Notes under the pieces: generated by a model | What the model saw: only the letters and a program-made list of their open reading frames with translations | Told to the model about the DNA's origin: nothing | Database searches by the model: none | Part shown: positions 15,973 to 24,901 of the stretch, piece after piece | Position numbering within the stretch: the first letter of the stretch is position 1 | How the letters are laid out: every line of letters begins with the position of its first letter | Translations under genes and position numbers: made by a program | Assembly (NCBI GenBank): GCA_009668225.1 | Contig: WJYK01000006.1 | Location: 124,001 to 188,000, forward strand | Length of the DNA stretch: 64,000 nucleotides | Source of the DNA: Enterobacteriaceae bacterium RIT693 | GTDB lineage: Bacteria > Pseudomonadota > Gammaproteobacteria > Enterobacterales > Enterobacteriaceae | Direction: 5' to 3'

Positions 15973-18174
15973 ATGATGATAACCAAAAAGCATACGCTTT
16001 GGGCGCTCAACCCGTTACTGCTCGCCATGATGGCGCCAGCAGTGGCACAGCAAACCAGTGACGAGACGATGGTGGTTTCCGCCAACCGCAGCAACCGCAC
16101 CGTCGCCGAAATGGCCCAAACCACCTGGGTGATCGAGAAATCCGAACTGGAGCAGCAGATCCAGGGCGGCAAAGAGTTTAAAGACGCGCTGGCCCAGCTG
16201 ATCCCCGGCCTTGACGTCAGCAGCCAGAGCCGCACCAACTACGGTATGAACGTGCGTGGCCGCCCGCTGGTGGTGCTGGTTGACGGCGTGCGCCTCAACT
16301 CTTCCCGCACCGACAGCCGCCAGCTGGACTCTATCGATCCGTTCAACATCGATCATATTGAAGTCATTTCCGGCGCAACCGCCCTGTACGGCGGCGGCAG
16401 TACCGGCGGCCTTATCAATATCGTGACCAAAAAAGGCCAGAAGGATACCCAGGTAGAATTTGAGACCGGCATCAAGAGCGGCTTTAACAGCAGTAAAGAT
16501 CACGACGAGCGCGTCGCCAGCGCTATTTCCGGCGGTAACGACCATATCTCTGGTCGCGCGTCGGTAGCCTACCAGAAATTTGGCGGCTGGTTTGACGGCA
16601 ACGGCGATGCCACGCTGCTGGATAACACCCAGACCGGCCTGCAGTATTCCGACCGCCTTGACGTGATGGGCACCGGCACGCTGAACATTGATGAAAACCA
16701 GCAGCTGCAGCTCGTGACCCAATATTATAAAAGCAAGGGTGACGATGATTACGGCCTGAACCTCGGGAAAAACTTCTCCGCCATCAGCGGCTCCAGCAGC
16801 CCGTACGTTAGTAAAGGCCTGAATTCTGACCGCGTGCCGGGCACCGAGCGTCACCTGATCAGCATGCAGTACTCCAACAGTGATTTCCTCGGCCAGGAGC
16901 TGGTGGGCCAGGTTTACTATCGCGACGAGTCGCTGCTGTTCTATCCGTTCCCGACGGTGAATGCGAACAAGAAAGCGACCGCTTTTTCTTCTTCCCAGCA
17001 GGATACCAACCAGTACGGCGCGAAGCTGACGATGAACAGCAAGCCGCTCGACGGCTGGCAGCTGACCTACGGCCTGGACGCCGACCACGAACGCTTTACC
17101 TCTAACCAGATGTTCTTCGATCTGGCGCAGGCCAGCGCCTCCGGCGGCCTGAACAATCAGAAGATTTATACCACCGGGCGTTACCCGTCGTATGACATCA
17201 GCAACCTGGCCGCCTTCCTGCAGTCCAGCTATGACATCAACGATATCTTTACCCTGAGCGGCGGCGTGCGCTACCAGTACACCGAGAATAAGATTGATGA
17301 TTTCATCGGCTTCGCGCAGCAGCAGCAAATTGCGGCCGGTACGGCAAAATCTGCCGACGCTATCCCTGGCGGCTCCACCGACTACGATAACTTCCTGTTC
17401 AACGCCGGTTTGCTGATGCACATCACCGAGCGCCAGCAGGCCTGGCTGAACTTCTCCCAGGGCGTAGAGCTGCCGGATCCGGGTAAATACTACGGCCGCG
17501 GCACCTATGGCGCAGCGGTTAACGGCCATCTGCCGCTGACCAACAGCGTCAACGTAGACGCCAGCAAGCTGCAGGGCGTGAAGGTTGACTCCTACGAGCT
17601 GGGCTGGCGCTACACCGGCGACAACCTGCGCACGCAGATTGCAGCCTACTACTCGCTGTCTGATAAGAGCGTGCTGGCGAATAAGGACCTGACCATCAGC
17701 GTCGTGGACGACAAGCGTCGTATTTACGGCGTGGAAGGCGCAGTGGACTACTTTATTCCTGATACCAACTGGAGCACCGGCGCGAACTTTAACGTCCTGA
17801 AAACGGAATCTAAGGTTAACGGCAGCTGGCAGAAGTATGACGTGAAGGTGGCAAGCCCGTCGAAAGCGACCGCCTACATCGGCTGGGCGCCAGATCCGTG
17901 GAGCCTTCGCGTGCAGAGCACCACCTCCTTTAACGTGAGCGACGCGGCAGGCTACAGCGTAGACGGTTACACCACCGTTGACCTGCTCGGCAGCTACGAG
18001 CTTCCGGTGGGCAAACTCAGCTTCAGCGTAGAAAACGTCTTTGACCGCGACTACACCACCGTCTGGGGCCAGCGTGCGCCTCTGTACTACAGCCCGGGCT
18101 ATGGCCCTGCTTCGCTGTATGACTACAAAGGCCGCGGCCGCACCTTTGGCATGAACTACTCCGTTCTGTTCTAA
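15973..18174 (+). CDS. iutA: Ferric aerobactin TonB-dependent receptor IutA
   Basis: IutA is the outer-membrane receptor for ferric aerobactin (and cloacin DF13). The start at 15973 (MMITKKHTLWALN) is preferred over the upstream in-frame ATG at 15946, because it follows AAGGA and begins a proper signal peptide (cleavage after AVAQ or nearby). The TonB box lies in DETMVVSA. The plug domain follows with NYGMNVRGRPLVVLVDGVR and GATALYGGGSTGGLINIVTKKG. The beta-barrel ends in the expected C-terminal phenylalanine (MNYSVLF). About 733 residues, normal for IutA. Confidence 0.97.
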   Translation: MMITKKHTLWALNPLLLAMMAPAVAQQTSDETMVVSANRSNRTVAEMAQTTWVIEKSELEQQIQGGKEFKDALAQLIPGLDVSSQSRTNYGMNVRGRPLVVLVDGVRLNSSRTDSRQLDSIDPFNIDHIEVISGATALYGGGSTGGLINIVTKKGQKDTQVEFETGIKSGFNSSKDHDERVASAISGGNDHISGRASVAYQKFGGWFDGNGDATLLDNTQTGLQYSDRLDVMGTGTLNIDENQQLQLVTQYYKSKGDDDYGLNLGKNFSAISGSSSPYVSKGLNSDRVPGTERHLISMQYSNSDFLGQELVGQVYYRDESLLFYPFPTVNANKKATAFSSSQQDTNQYGAKLTMNSKPLDGWQLTYGLDADHERFTSNQMFFDLAQASASGGLNNQKIYTTGRYPSYDISNLAAFLQSSYDINDIFTLSGGVRYQYTENKIDDFIGFAQQQQIAAGTAKSADAIPGGSTDYDNFLFNAGLLMHITERQQAWLNFSQGVELPDPGKYYGRGTYGAAVNGHLPLTNSVNVDASKLQGVKVDSYELGWRYTGDNLRTQIAAYYSLSDKSVLANKDLTISVVDDKRRIYGVEGAVDYFIPDTNWSTGANFNVLKTESKVNGSWQKYDVKVASPSKATAYIGWAPDPWSLRVQSTTSFNVSDAAGYSVDGYTTVDLLGSYELPVGKLSFSVENVFDRDYTTVWGQRAPLYYSPGYGPASLYDYKGRGRTFGMNYSVLF

Positions 18175-18183
18175 GCTTCTCCC

Positions 18184-18210
18184 CTTGCCCGGCGCCTGCC
18201 GGGCAAGTTC
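18184..18210 (+). terminator. Terminator after iutA
   Basis: CTTGCCCGGC (18184-18193), loop GCCT, GCCGGGCAAG (18198-18207): a perfect 10-bp stem 9 bases after the iutA stop, with only a weak T run. Confidence 0.65.
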
Positions 18211-18307
18211 ACACGCTTACCCTTCCTAACAGTTTATCCCTCGACCCACGCGAAATAGTCCTTTAAAAATAAGGGCTATTACGTGTTATATCTTCCGTGG
18301 GGGCGAC

Positions 18308-19327
18308 ATGAAAATTGGGTTTATTGGCGTGGGCAGCGTGATAGAAACAGCCTATATTCCGGCGATAGGCCGACTCTCTCGTAGCGATGTGGTTTGCTAC
18401 GGCTTTGACCCAGCGCCGCGCTACCGTTCCGAAGCGATTACACTTTTACCGTCTTTATCGCAGCTATTAGCGCTGCCGCTGGATTTGGTGTTTATCACCA
18501 CCTCGTCCCTCCAGCATTTGCCGATGCTGAAAAACGTGCTGCAACAAAGTACTCTGCCGATAGTGGTTGAAAAACCTGTCGCAGCGACGCTGCAGCAGCT
18601 TGATGAACTTGAAGCCCTACTAAGCGATCCGGTCGTTGCCGCCAGGGTACTTGCCCTGGACCACTGGATGATAAGAACCGATGCGGCGCGCTTTATTGAG
18701 CGCCCCGGAGATATCGACCGTATTGAAGGCTTTTTACTTGAGCCGAGCGGCTTTAACGCTGCCGGAGAGCCCATCGCGCTCAATTTTGCCACCGGCGAGC
18801 CCGATACCCGCGAGCTGCGCCACCCGGACGGCGTTATTGTGGACATTGGCACACACGTGCTGGCGATGATGCGGGAAACGCTGATCCAGGCCGGTGCTGA
18901 CGAGTCGCTGGCGCTTGAATTGTTGCTGGCCAAAGACCGGCTCGACAACAGCATTTTGCCCGGAGACTTCACCACCGCAGAAGGCCAGGCGCTGCTGCGC
19001 GGGGAGATTGGCGGTATCCCCTGCGTGCTGCAGCTGAACAAATATGCCGGGCCCGCCGGCGGGCAAAAAGGCATCAATATCGTGCTGAAAGACGGCAGAG
19101 TGATTGCCGCCGACCGCCGTGGCGCAGAGGAAACGCTAACCGTAGACGGCGAACCCACGCTGGATATGAGCGGCCCGCTTTACGACCGCTGCCTGAGAGA
19201 GGTTATTTTTGGCGACGGGACGCTGTTTGAGCGATCGCCGCAGGCAATACCCGCATTAACCCGGCGCAGAATTCAGGAAGTCAGGGCGCTGCTCACGCTG
19301 CAACAAACGCTACGTGGCGAGCACTAA
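18308..19327 (+). CDS. Gfo/Idh/MocA-family oxidoreductase, function unknown
   Basis: The 339-residue protein has the N-terminal Rossmann nucleotide-binding motif (KIGFIGVGSVIETAYIPAI, residues 2-20), the family EKP signature at 88-90 and the D179-x-G-x-H183 catalytic-type motif in VIVDIGTHVLAMM. It is therefore probably an NAD(P)-dependent sugar or polyol dehydrogenase-like enzyme, substrate unknown. It stands alone between the iutA terminator and a bidirectional terminator before ycfJ, with 130 bases upstream for its own promoter. It is not part of known aerobactin chemistry. Family members such as Irp3 reduce thiazolines in other siderophores, but nothing here supports that role. Confidence 0.8.
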   Translation: MKIGFIGVGSVIETAYIPAIGRLSRSDVVCYGFDPAPRYRSEAITLLPSLSQLLALPLDLVFITTSSLQHLPMLKNVLQQSTLPIVVEKPVAATLQQLDELEALLSDPVVAARVLALDHWMIRTDAARFIERPGDIDRIEGFLLEPSGFNAAGEPIALNFATGEPDTRELRHPDGVIVDIGTHVLAMMRETLIQAGADESLALELLLAKDRLDNSILPGDFTTAEGQALLRGEIGGIPCVLQLNKYAGPAGGQKGINIVLKDGRVIAADRRGAEETLTVDGEPTLDMSGPLYDRCLREVIFGDGTLFERSPQAIPALTRRRIQEVRALLTLQQTLRGEH

Positions 19328-19333
19328 AACAAA

Positions 19334-19360
19334 AAACCCGCCGGATGGCGGGTTTTCTTT
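19334..19360. terminator. Bidirectional terminator between the oxidoreductase gene and ycfJ
   Basis: AAACCCGCC (19334-19342), loop GGAT, GGCGGGTTT (19347-19355), preceded by an A tract and followed by TCTTTT, serving convergent genes on both strands. Confidence 0.85.
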
Positions 19361-19372
19361 TGAGGCTGGATA

Positions 19373-19909
19373 TCAGGCCTTGTTCAGAACAAGCTGGCCT
19401 TTGCTGTCCAGAGGGATCTGGGTGCCGGGGTCTTTATCCATGCGGATTTTGCCCTGCTGATCGCCGATTTTATAGGTGACATCATAGCCGAGCATTTTTT
19501 CTGACTTATCGTACACGGTCTTACAACGCTGCTGAGAGGTGGTATAGGTATCCCCCTCCTGCATCGCGCCCTGCACCTGGTTACCTGCATAACCGCCGCC
19601 CAGCGCACCGACAACCGTGGCAACATCTTTCCCGCGACCACCGCCGAACTGATGACCCAGTACGCCACCGGCTACCGCGCCCAGTGCGGAACCCAGAATT
19701 CGGTTCTCATCCTGGACCGGTTTACGGTGCGTCACGGCCACATTTCGGCACTCCTGACGCGGTGTTTTTACCGTTTCCTTGATTGGCGTCGCAGACACCA
19801 CCTGTGCATACTGGGGACCACGGTCAAACACATTCAAACTGGCGACCGCAGCCACGCCCAGCGCAGCGGCCACGCCAATACCAATACCCGCTAACATTGA
19901 TTTATTCAC
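19373..19909 (-). CDS. ycfJ: YcfJ, glycine-zipper envelope protein
   Basis: The 178-residue protein is collinear with E. coli YcfJ. A hydrophobic N-terminal segment (residues 5-25, LAGIGIGVAAALGVAAVASL) anchors or exports it. The middle holds a glycine-zipper repeat (LGAVAGGVLGHQFGGGRGKDVATVVGALGGGYAGNQVQG), as in outer-membrane 17-kDa-antigen-like proteins. Function is unknown. In E. coli it lies between ndh and bhsA; here it is separated from ndh by 10 kb and from comR by the aerobactin locus. Confidence 0.93.
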   Translation of the reverse strand: MNKSMLAGIGIGVAAALGVAAVASLNVFDRGPQYAQVVSATPIKETVKTPRQECRNVAVTHRKPVQDENRILGSALGAVAGGVLGHQFGGGRGKDVATVVGALGGGYAGNQVQGAMQEGDTYTTSQQRCKTVYDKSEKMLGYDVTYKIGDQQGKIRMDKDPGTQIPLDSKGQLVLNKA

Positions 19910-20083
19910 AGGACATCCTCCTGACCTTGTTGTTAACCTAATTTTGCACTCAGGTGACAGGTTTAAGAAATCAGACTACGGACTAAAAGTGCGGGATCGT
20001 GTGGTGAGAAGGCGTGTTTAAGACAACTCTGAGCCGCAGGTTAGGAATATGCCGAGTTTTATGCTGGTTACCGGCAATAAAAA

Positions 20084-20099
20084 ACCCGGCGCGGTGGCC
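20084..20099. repeat. Left copy of 16-bp direct repeat flanking the frw-pfl cluster
   Basis: ACCCGGCGCGGTGGCC follows an A tract here and recurs exactly at 30105-30120, where it continues into GGGTTT to complete a hairpin. Joined together, the two junctions recreate one perfect bidirectional terminator (A tract, ACCCGGC, loop, GCCGGGT, T tract) between ycfJ and ndh. This marks the borders of the inserted 10-kb block. Confidence 0.7.
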
Positions 20100-20186
20100 T
20101 AATGCTTGTCAGTTAAGCTTTTGAAGGGGAAAGAGGCCAGTGATCTGTCAGCGTTTTTTTGTAAATTCTTGAGGAGAGTTGAAGTG

Positions 20187-21029
20187 ATGGAACAGAACGA
20201 CAGCAGCATCACCCAAATCGTGACGTCATTGATGTCATCAATGGACGTGCTCACGATGTGCTACTTTGCTCAGGAAAGCGGTGCGGTACCGCCGCTGGCA
20301 TTTCAGGTCGATTTCCCAAGGCTTGAGATCGTGCTGAAGGGAGAAATCAGCGACGGGCCGTACCAGCTCAAAGCCCATGATTTGCTGTATGTACCCGCCG
20401 GAAGCTGGAACTGCCCGCAGTGGGATAAACCGGCCACCACCCTCAGCATTTTATTCGGCAAGCAGCAGCTGGGCTTCAGCGTGCAGCGCTGGGATGGGGA
20501 TGAGTTGCAGAATGTGATGAAACAGCACGTGGCCCGCCGTGGCCCGCGCGTGGGCTCTTTTTTATTACAGGCGCTGAATGAGATCCGCATGCAGCCGCAG
20601 GATAACAACACCGCGCGGATGATTGTGATAAGCCTGCTAAGCCACTGCGCCGACCTGCTAAACAGCCAGATCCAGACCGCTTCGCGCAGCCAGGCATTGT
20701 TCGAAGCTATCCGCGATCATATTGATGCGAACTATGCCGACGCCCTCACTCGGTACTCGGTGGCGCACGCGTTTTACATTTCGCCTAATTATCTCTCGCA
20801 CCTGTTTAATAAAAGCGGCGCCTTAGGCTTTAACGAATATCTTAACCACACCCGGCTCGAAAAAGCCAAAGCGCTGCTCAAGGGATATGATCTGAAAGTG
20901 AAGGAAGTGGCGCACGCCTGCGGCTTCACCGACAGCAACTATTTCTGTCGGCTGTTTCGCAAGAATACCGACCGCTCACCGTCCGAATACCGACGGCAGT
21001 ACCACAGCCAGCTGCTGACTAAAGAGTGA
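20187..21029 (+). CDS. yijO: AraC-family regulator YijO
   Basis: The product matches E. coli YijO, an AraC/XylS-type regulator encoded next to frwD-pflC. A cupin-like N-terminal domain (LEIVLKGEI, LLYVPAGSWNCPQW) is followed by two C-terminal helix-turn-helix motifs (YSVAHAFYISPNYLSHLFNK and VKEVAHACGFTDSNYFCRLFRK) and SPSEYRRQY. The open frame extends upstream to 20106 from a TTG, but the ATG at 20187 has GAGGAG 10 bases ahead and gives 280 residues, near the E. coli length. It probably regulates the neighbouring PTS/pfl genes. Its 3' end overlaps the convergent frwD by 11 bases. Confidence 0.9.
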   Translation: MEQNDSSITQIVTSLMSSMDVLTMCYFAQESGAVPPLAFQVDFPRLEIVLKGEISDGPYQLKAHDLLYVPAGSWNCPQWDKPATTLSILFGKQQLGFSVQRWDGDELQNVMKQHVARRGPRVGSFLLQALNEIRMQPQDNNTARMIVISLLSHCADLLNSQIQTASRSQALFEAIRDHIDANYADALTRYSVAHAFYISPNYLSHLFNKSGALGFNEYLNHTRLEKAKALLKGYDLKVKEVAHACGFTDSNYFCRLFRKNTDRSPSEYRRQYHSQLLTKE

Positions 21030-21372
21030 TATGGGTGTGCTGAGGGGCCGAAAGCAGTTTGCGCACGGCGCTCATCACCTTTTGCGGCTCGCGTAAAAAA
21101 GTATTAATGCCTGAGCGAACATAGCGCGCGTCGCTAAAACGCGCTTCGCCGCTCAGGTCGATATCGGCGATCAGCAGCACAACGTCAGCGCGCTCGATCT
21201 CATCCCTACTTAGCGCGTTTTCAATGCCCAGCGCGCCCTGAGTTTCAATTTTGACGATCCATTTTTCCTGCTGGCACAGTTTCTCCAGCCGCTCTGCCGC
21301 CATGTAGGTATGGGCCACGCCGCTCACGCAGGCGGTGACCGCCACCAGAAATCTTCCGCCAGTTCCCCTCAT
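21019..21372 (-). CDS. frwD: PTS fructose-like EIIB component FrwD
   Basis: The 117-residue EIIB-fructose domain carries the phosphorylated cysteine Cys15 in TACVSGVAHTYMAAERL. It is a soluble phosphotransfer component that would pass phosphate to the FrwC permease. It is the last gene of the frwC-frwB-pflD-pflC-frwD unit, 1 base after pflC. Its stop lies inside yijO on the other strand. Confidence 0.9.
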   Translation of the reverse strand: MRGTGGRFLVAVTACVSGVAHTYMAAERLEKLCQQEKWIVKIETQGALGIENALSRDEIERADVVLLIADIDLSGEARFSDARYVRSGINTFLREPQKVMSAVRKLLSAPQHTHITL

Positions 21373-21373
21373 C

Positions 21374-22249
21374 TTAACCTCCCACTGTTACCTGAAAACC
21401 CGCAGCTTCTGCCCGCACGCGCACGCGGGCAATCTCTTCGGCCGTTGGCGGTAGGCAGGCTTTCATCGTCCATTCGCCGCCCAGCAGTCGGTATTTTGGT
21501 TCACCATACTGATGAAAGGGAAGCAAATGCAGCTCCCGGAGGCCCGTCGGGGCTAAAAAAACCAACACCCGTCGCACATTTTCGTCTTCCAGGGTAAACC
21601 CCGGGATCAGCGGAAGCCGCGGAATGACCCTGATCCCTTCGCTCACCAGCGCTAAAAAATTCTCCAGCACCCGCAGCTGATTCATTTTCACCACCGCCTG
21701 AGCGCTCACGGGATCCATTATCTTTAAATCGAAGAGCACCTCATCGCACTGCTGAGCCAGCGGCAGCAGGCGGCTCAATGGCGCATCGCCTGCGGTCTCG
21801 ATGGCGGTATGCACCCCCACCTTGCGCAGGCGCCTGAGAAAGCGGGTCGCGAACCCCGCCTGCATTAACACTTCACCGCCCGAGAGCGTAACGCCGCCGC
21901 TCGATGTGCGATAAAAAATCTCGTCTTTTAGCACCTCACGCTCAAGCTCCTCCAGCGTGATATCCCTGCCAATGCGCTCAAATGCCCCCGAGGGGCACTC
22001 GTCCGCATCGCGCAGGCAGGGAGCACAATGCAGGCATTTACTCTCGCGCCGGACGGTTTCAATACCGGGCGAAAGGGACTCCGGATTGGCGCACCACGGG
22101 CAGCGATGTGGGCAGCCTTTGAAAAAAACCACCGTGCGGATCCCATGACCGTCGTTCAGGGAGTAACGCTGAATATTGAAAATGCGCGCCATATCAGCGC
22201 GCATCTCCAGCACCTCACAGCTGATGCGCGGTGCGGCGGATAATGTCAT
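21374..22249 (-). CDS. pflC: Pyruvate formate-lyase-type activating enzyme PflC
   Basis: PflC is a radical-SAM glycyl-radical-enzyme activase, expected to install the radical on PflD. The start at 22249 (MTLSAAPRISCEV) matches E. coli PflC and gives 291 residues; the longer open frame is not supported. The radical-SAM cluster motif is C46-x3-C50-x2-C53 in GCPHRCPWC. An additional ferredoxin-like Cys cluster (C72, C75, C78, C85) marks the larger class of activases used for non-PFL glycyl-radical enzymes. It overlaps the 3' end of pflD by 35 bases. Confidence 0.93.
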   Translation of the reverse strand: MTLSAAPRISCEVLEMRADMARIFNIQRYSLNDGHGIRTVVFFKGCPHRCPWCANPESLSPGIETVRRESKCLHCAPCLRDADECPSGAFERIGRDITLEELEREVLKDEIFYRTSSGGVTLSGGEVLMQAGFATRFLRRLRKVGVHTAIETAGDAPLSRLLPLAQQCDEVLFDLKIMDPVSAQAVVKMNQLRVLENFLALVSEGIRVIPRLPLIPGFTLEDENVRRVLVFLAPTGLRELHLLPFHQYGEPKYRLLGGEWTMKACLPPTAEEIARVRVRAEAAGFQVTVGG

Positions 22250-24512
22250 CCTGAATCTCCTTCGACAGCTCCACGAAGAACGCGCTGTACCCAGCCACAC
22301 GCACCACCAGCCCGGCGAAGTCCTGTGGCCGCCCCTGCGCTTCACGCAGAGTATCGGCATTCACCACGTTGAACTGGACGTGCTGTAATTTCAGACTGGT
22401 GAAAGCCCGCAGGAAATCGGCCAGCTTATTCAGCCCGGCATCGCCCTCCAGCGTCGCGGGCGTGAATTTGACGTTCAGCAGCGTACCGTTTGATAACAGC
22501 GTGTTATCCAGCTTGCTCACGGATTTCAGCACGGCGGTTGGCCCCTGCATATCCTGCCCGAGCATCGGCGACAGCCCGCCGTCGGCCAGCTGCTCGCCCG
22601 CATAGCGCCCGTCTGGCGTTGCGCCCACCACCGCGCCCAGCGGCACATGCGCGGAGACCGTGTAAGAGCCAGGCGTAAACTGCCCACCGCGCGGATTGCG
22701 GTACTTTTCTACCTCTTTGCAGTAATAACGCAGCAGATCGGCACTGATGTTGTCCACTTCATCGATATCGTTGCCGTATTTCTCAAAGCGGTTGATCAGC
22801 CTCGCGCGAATTTTCACCCCTTCCGGCGTGGCAAAGTTCGCTTTCAGCACCGACAGCAGTTCGTCGAAACTCACTCTTTTCTGCTCAAACACCATGCCTT
22901 TCAGAGCGTGGAGAGAGTCGCTGAGGTTGGCAATGCCGATCCCCTGAACGCCCGAGAAGTTGTAGCGAGCGCCACCCTCGGTGATGTCTTTGCCCTTTGC
23001 CAGACAATCGCTGATGAACGACGACAGCAGCGGCACCGGAGCCCAGTCGCGGTGGCCGATATCGCAAATGTTGCTGCCCTCCGCCATCAGTGAAATGAAA
23101 TGGCGGGTTTTCAGCCGAATGGCTTCCAGCAGGGTTTCCCAGCTGATGTCCGCGTTGCCTTCGTTTTCCAGCAACACGATTTCCATCACTTTCAGCAGGT
23201 TGAACATCGCGATGTCGTGAAGCCCGTAGGTTTTGCCGGGGACTGAAAGCTCCACGCAGCCCACCACCGCATAATCACGGGCATCTTCAAGCGTTACGCC
23301 GCGGTTCAGGAACGCTGGCACGATCACCTCATCGTTAAAAATCTGCGGAATACCGGTGCCCAGCCGAATGGTTTCTGCGGTTTTGCGTAAGAACGGACCG
23401 TCAGTCATCTCATTCACGCGTACGCCAAGGTTAGGCTGCGGCAGGCGGACATTCTGATAGGCATCCAGGCACAGAAACGAAAGGATGTTTACCGCGCTGC
23501 GCCCGTTTTCGGTCTGGCCGCCGAGCAGGGCGGTATAGCCGGTCGGGAAGCCCGCGAAATAGCGCGCGCTGCTGGTTGAGCGCAGCAGCACCACGTCGTT
23601 GCACTTCACCCACAGAGATTCGAGCATTTCACGCAGGAAAGCCAGATCCTCCCCCTGGCTCAGCGAGGCTTGATAGAAAGGCAGCATGTACTGGTCAAAG
23701 CGGCCGATCGACAGCGAGCTGGCATTCGACTCGTACTGCAAAATCACATTCATGTACCAGAACAGCTGGCACGCCTGCCAGAAGGTCCTCGGCCTGTGCT
23801 CTGCGTTGTGGCGTGAAATGTCGGCCATCTGGCGCAGCTCCTGCGCCCGCTGCGCGTTGTCACACTGAAGCGCCAGCGCATCGGCGAGCGTGGCATAGCG
23901 CAGAATATGGCGCTGTGAAGCTTTCAGCAGCAGCAGCGCGGCGGCATAAAAGTCGTTATCCGGCTCGCGCTGGCAGAGTGTTTGCAGCTCGCTCACCTGC
24001 GCTCCCAGTCCATTTTCCAGCAGGCGCGGGTAATCAATGATGATGTGCCCCTGCCCTTTATCGGTCTGGTTCACGCTGAAAATTTGCGTCGCCACTGCCG
24101 CCTTCACCTCATCCGCCATTCTGGCATTGATGAAGTCCTTCATCGAACGCTTTTCCCAGTAGGGAAACAGTTTTTCGCGATAGATCCGCTTGTCCTCATC
24201 GCTGATAACAAACTTGTCCTGCGGGCGGGTGGCGAACTGGTCCAGCTCCTTCAGCAGCCAGTACGGATCCATTTCCGGCGACATAATCCCGGCGCGCGGC
24301 TGCACGGTGCGGTTACCGGCAATCAGCTCCTCATCACGGATCGCGATCGCCACCTTATCCAGAATATGCGCCGTCGCTTTGGCTCTGCGCAGGATCACCG
24401 GCTCGCCTTCCGTCAGCCGGTGGCTTTCGGTATAGAGCAGCGCGCGCTCGAGAGAAATTTCACGGGGTCTGGCAAACAGGGCGTCTTTCAGGCGTTGAAT
24501 GCGATTCGTCAT
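22215..24512 (-). CDS. pflD: Glycyl-radical enzyme PflD (formate acetyltransferase 2 family)
   Basis: The 765-residue glycyl-radical enzyme equals E. coli PflD in length. The thiyl cysteine is Cys419 (VVGCVELS). The C-terminal radical glycine is Gly741 in RVAGYSAFF. It lacks the double-cysteine of true pyruvate formate-lyase and belongs to the diol-dehydratase-like branch of the family, so the PFL name is historical and the substrate is uncertain. The start at 24512 (MTNRIQRLK) is chosen for the GGAGTG ribosome binding site and E. coli agreement; the in-frame ATG at 24527 is rejected. Confidence 0.93.
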   Translation of the reverse strand: MTNRIQRLKDALFARPREISLERALLYTESHRLTEGEPVILRRAKATAHILDKVAIAIRDEELIAGNRTVQPRAGIMSPEMDPYWLLKELDQFATRPQDKFVISDEDKRIYREKLFPYWEKRSMKDFINARMADEVKAAVATQIFSVNQTDKGQGHIIIDYPRLLENGLGAQVSELQTLCQREPDNDFYAAALLLLKASQRHILRYATLADALALQCDNAQRAQELRQMADISRHNAEHRPRTFWQACQLFWYMNVILQYESNASSLSIGRFDQYMLPFYQASLSQGEDLAFLREMLESLWVKCNDVVLLRSTSSARYFAGFPTGYTALLGGQTENGRSAVNILSFLCLDAYQNVRLPQPNLGVRVNEMTDGPFLRKTAETIRLGTGIPQIFNDEVIVPAFLNRGVTLEDARDYAVVGCVELSVPGKTYGLHDIAMFNLLKVMEIVLLENEGNADISWETLLEAIRLKTRHFISLMAEGSNICDIGHRDWAPVPLLSSFISDCLAKGKDITEGGARYNFSGVQGIGIANLSDSLHALKGMVFEQKRVSFDELLSVLKANFATPEGVKIRARLINRFEKYGNDIDEVDNISADLLRYYCKEVEKYRNPRGGQFTPGSYTVSAHVPLGAVVGATPDGRYAGEQLADGGLSPMLGQDMQGPTAVLKSVSKLDNTLLSNGTLLNVKFTPATLEGDAGLNKLADFLRAFTSLKLQHVQFNVVNADTLREAQGRPQDFAGLVVRVAGYSAFFVELSKEIQDDIIRRTAHQL

Positions 24513-24568
24513 GGGGCACTCCTTCAATCAGTTAAGGCTGCCCGCCCCGAACGGAGCGGGCCCGGGCG

Positions 24569-24889
24569 CTAGGCGGTTTGCGTCAGATGGGCTTCAATCT
24601 TGTTCATGATGGCGTCGGCACGCTTCACCGCGTCGCTGATGTTGACGCGGACAATGGTTTTACCCTGGAAACGCTCTTCAAATTTGATGCCGATATCCTT
24701 CGTGAGGATAACCATATCGGCCGCGGCCACCTCTTCCGCCGTCAGGGTATTTTCCTGGCCGATCGAGCCCTGAGTTTCCACTTTCACCTGCCAGCCTTTG
24801 GCTTTTGCCGCGGCCTCCAGCGCTTCGGCGGCCATGTAGGTATGAGCGACGCCGGACGGACAGGCGGTTACTGCGATAATTGAAATCAT
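24569..24889 (-). CDS. frwB: PTS fructose-like EIIB component FrwB
   Basis: The 106-residue EIIB domain has its phospho-cysteine at Cys10 (VTACPSGVAHTYMAAEAL). It accepts phosphate from the EIIA domain of PtsA and passes it to the incoming sugar bound by FrwC. The start at 24889 is preferred to the ATG at 24895, since AGGGA then has 6-base spacing and the length equals E. coli FrwB. It lies between frwC and pflD on the same strand. Confidence 0.92.
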   Translation of the reverse strand: MISIIAVTACPSGVAHTYMAAEALEAAAKAKGWQVKVETQGSIGQENTLTAEEVAAADMVILTKDIGIKFEERFQGKTIVRVNISDAVKRADAIMNKIEAHLTQTA

Positions 24890-24901
24890 GATCATTCCCT
24901 C

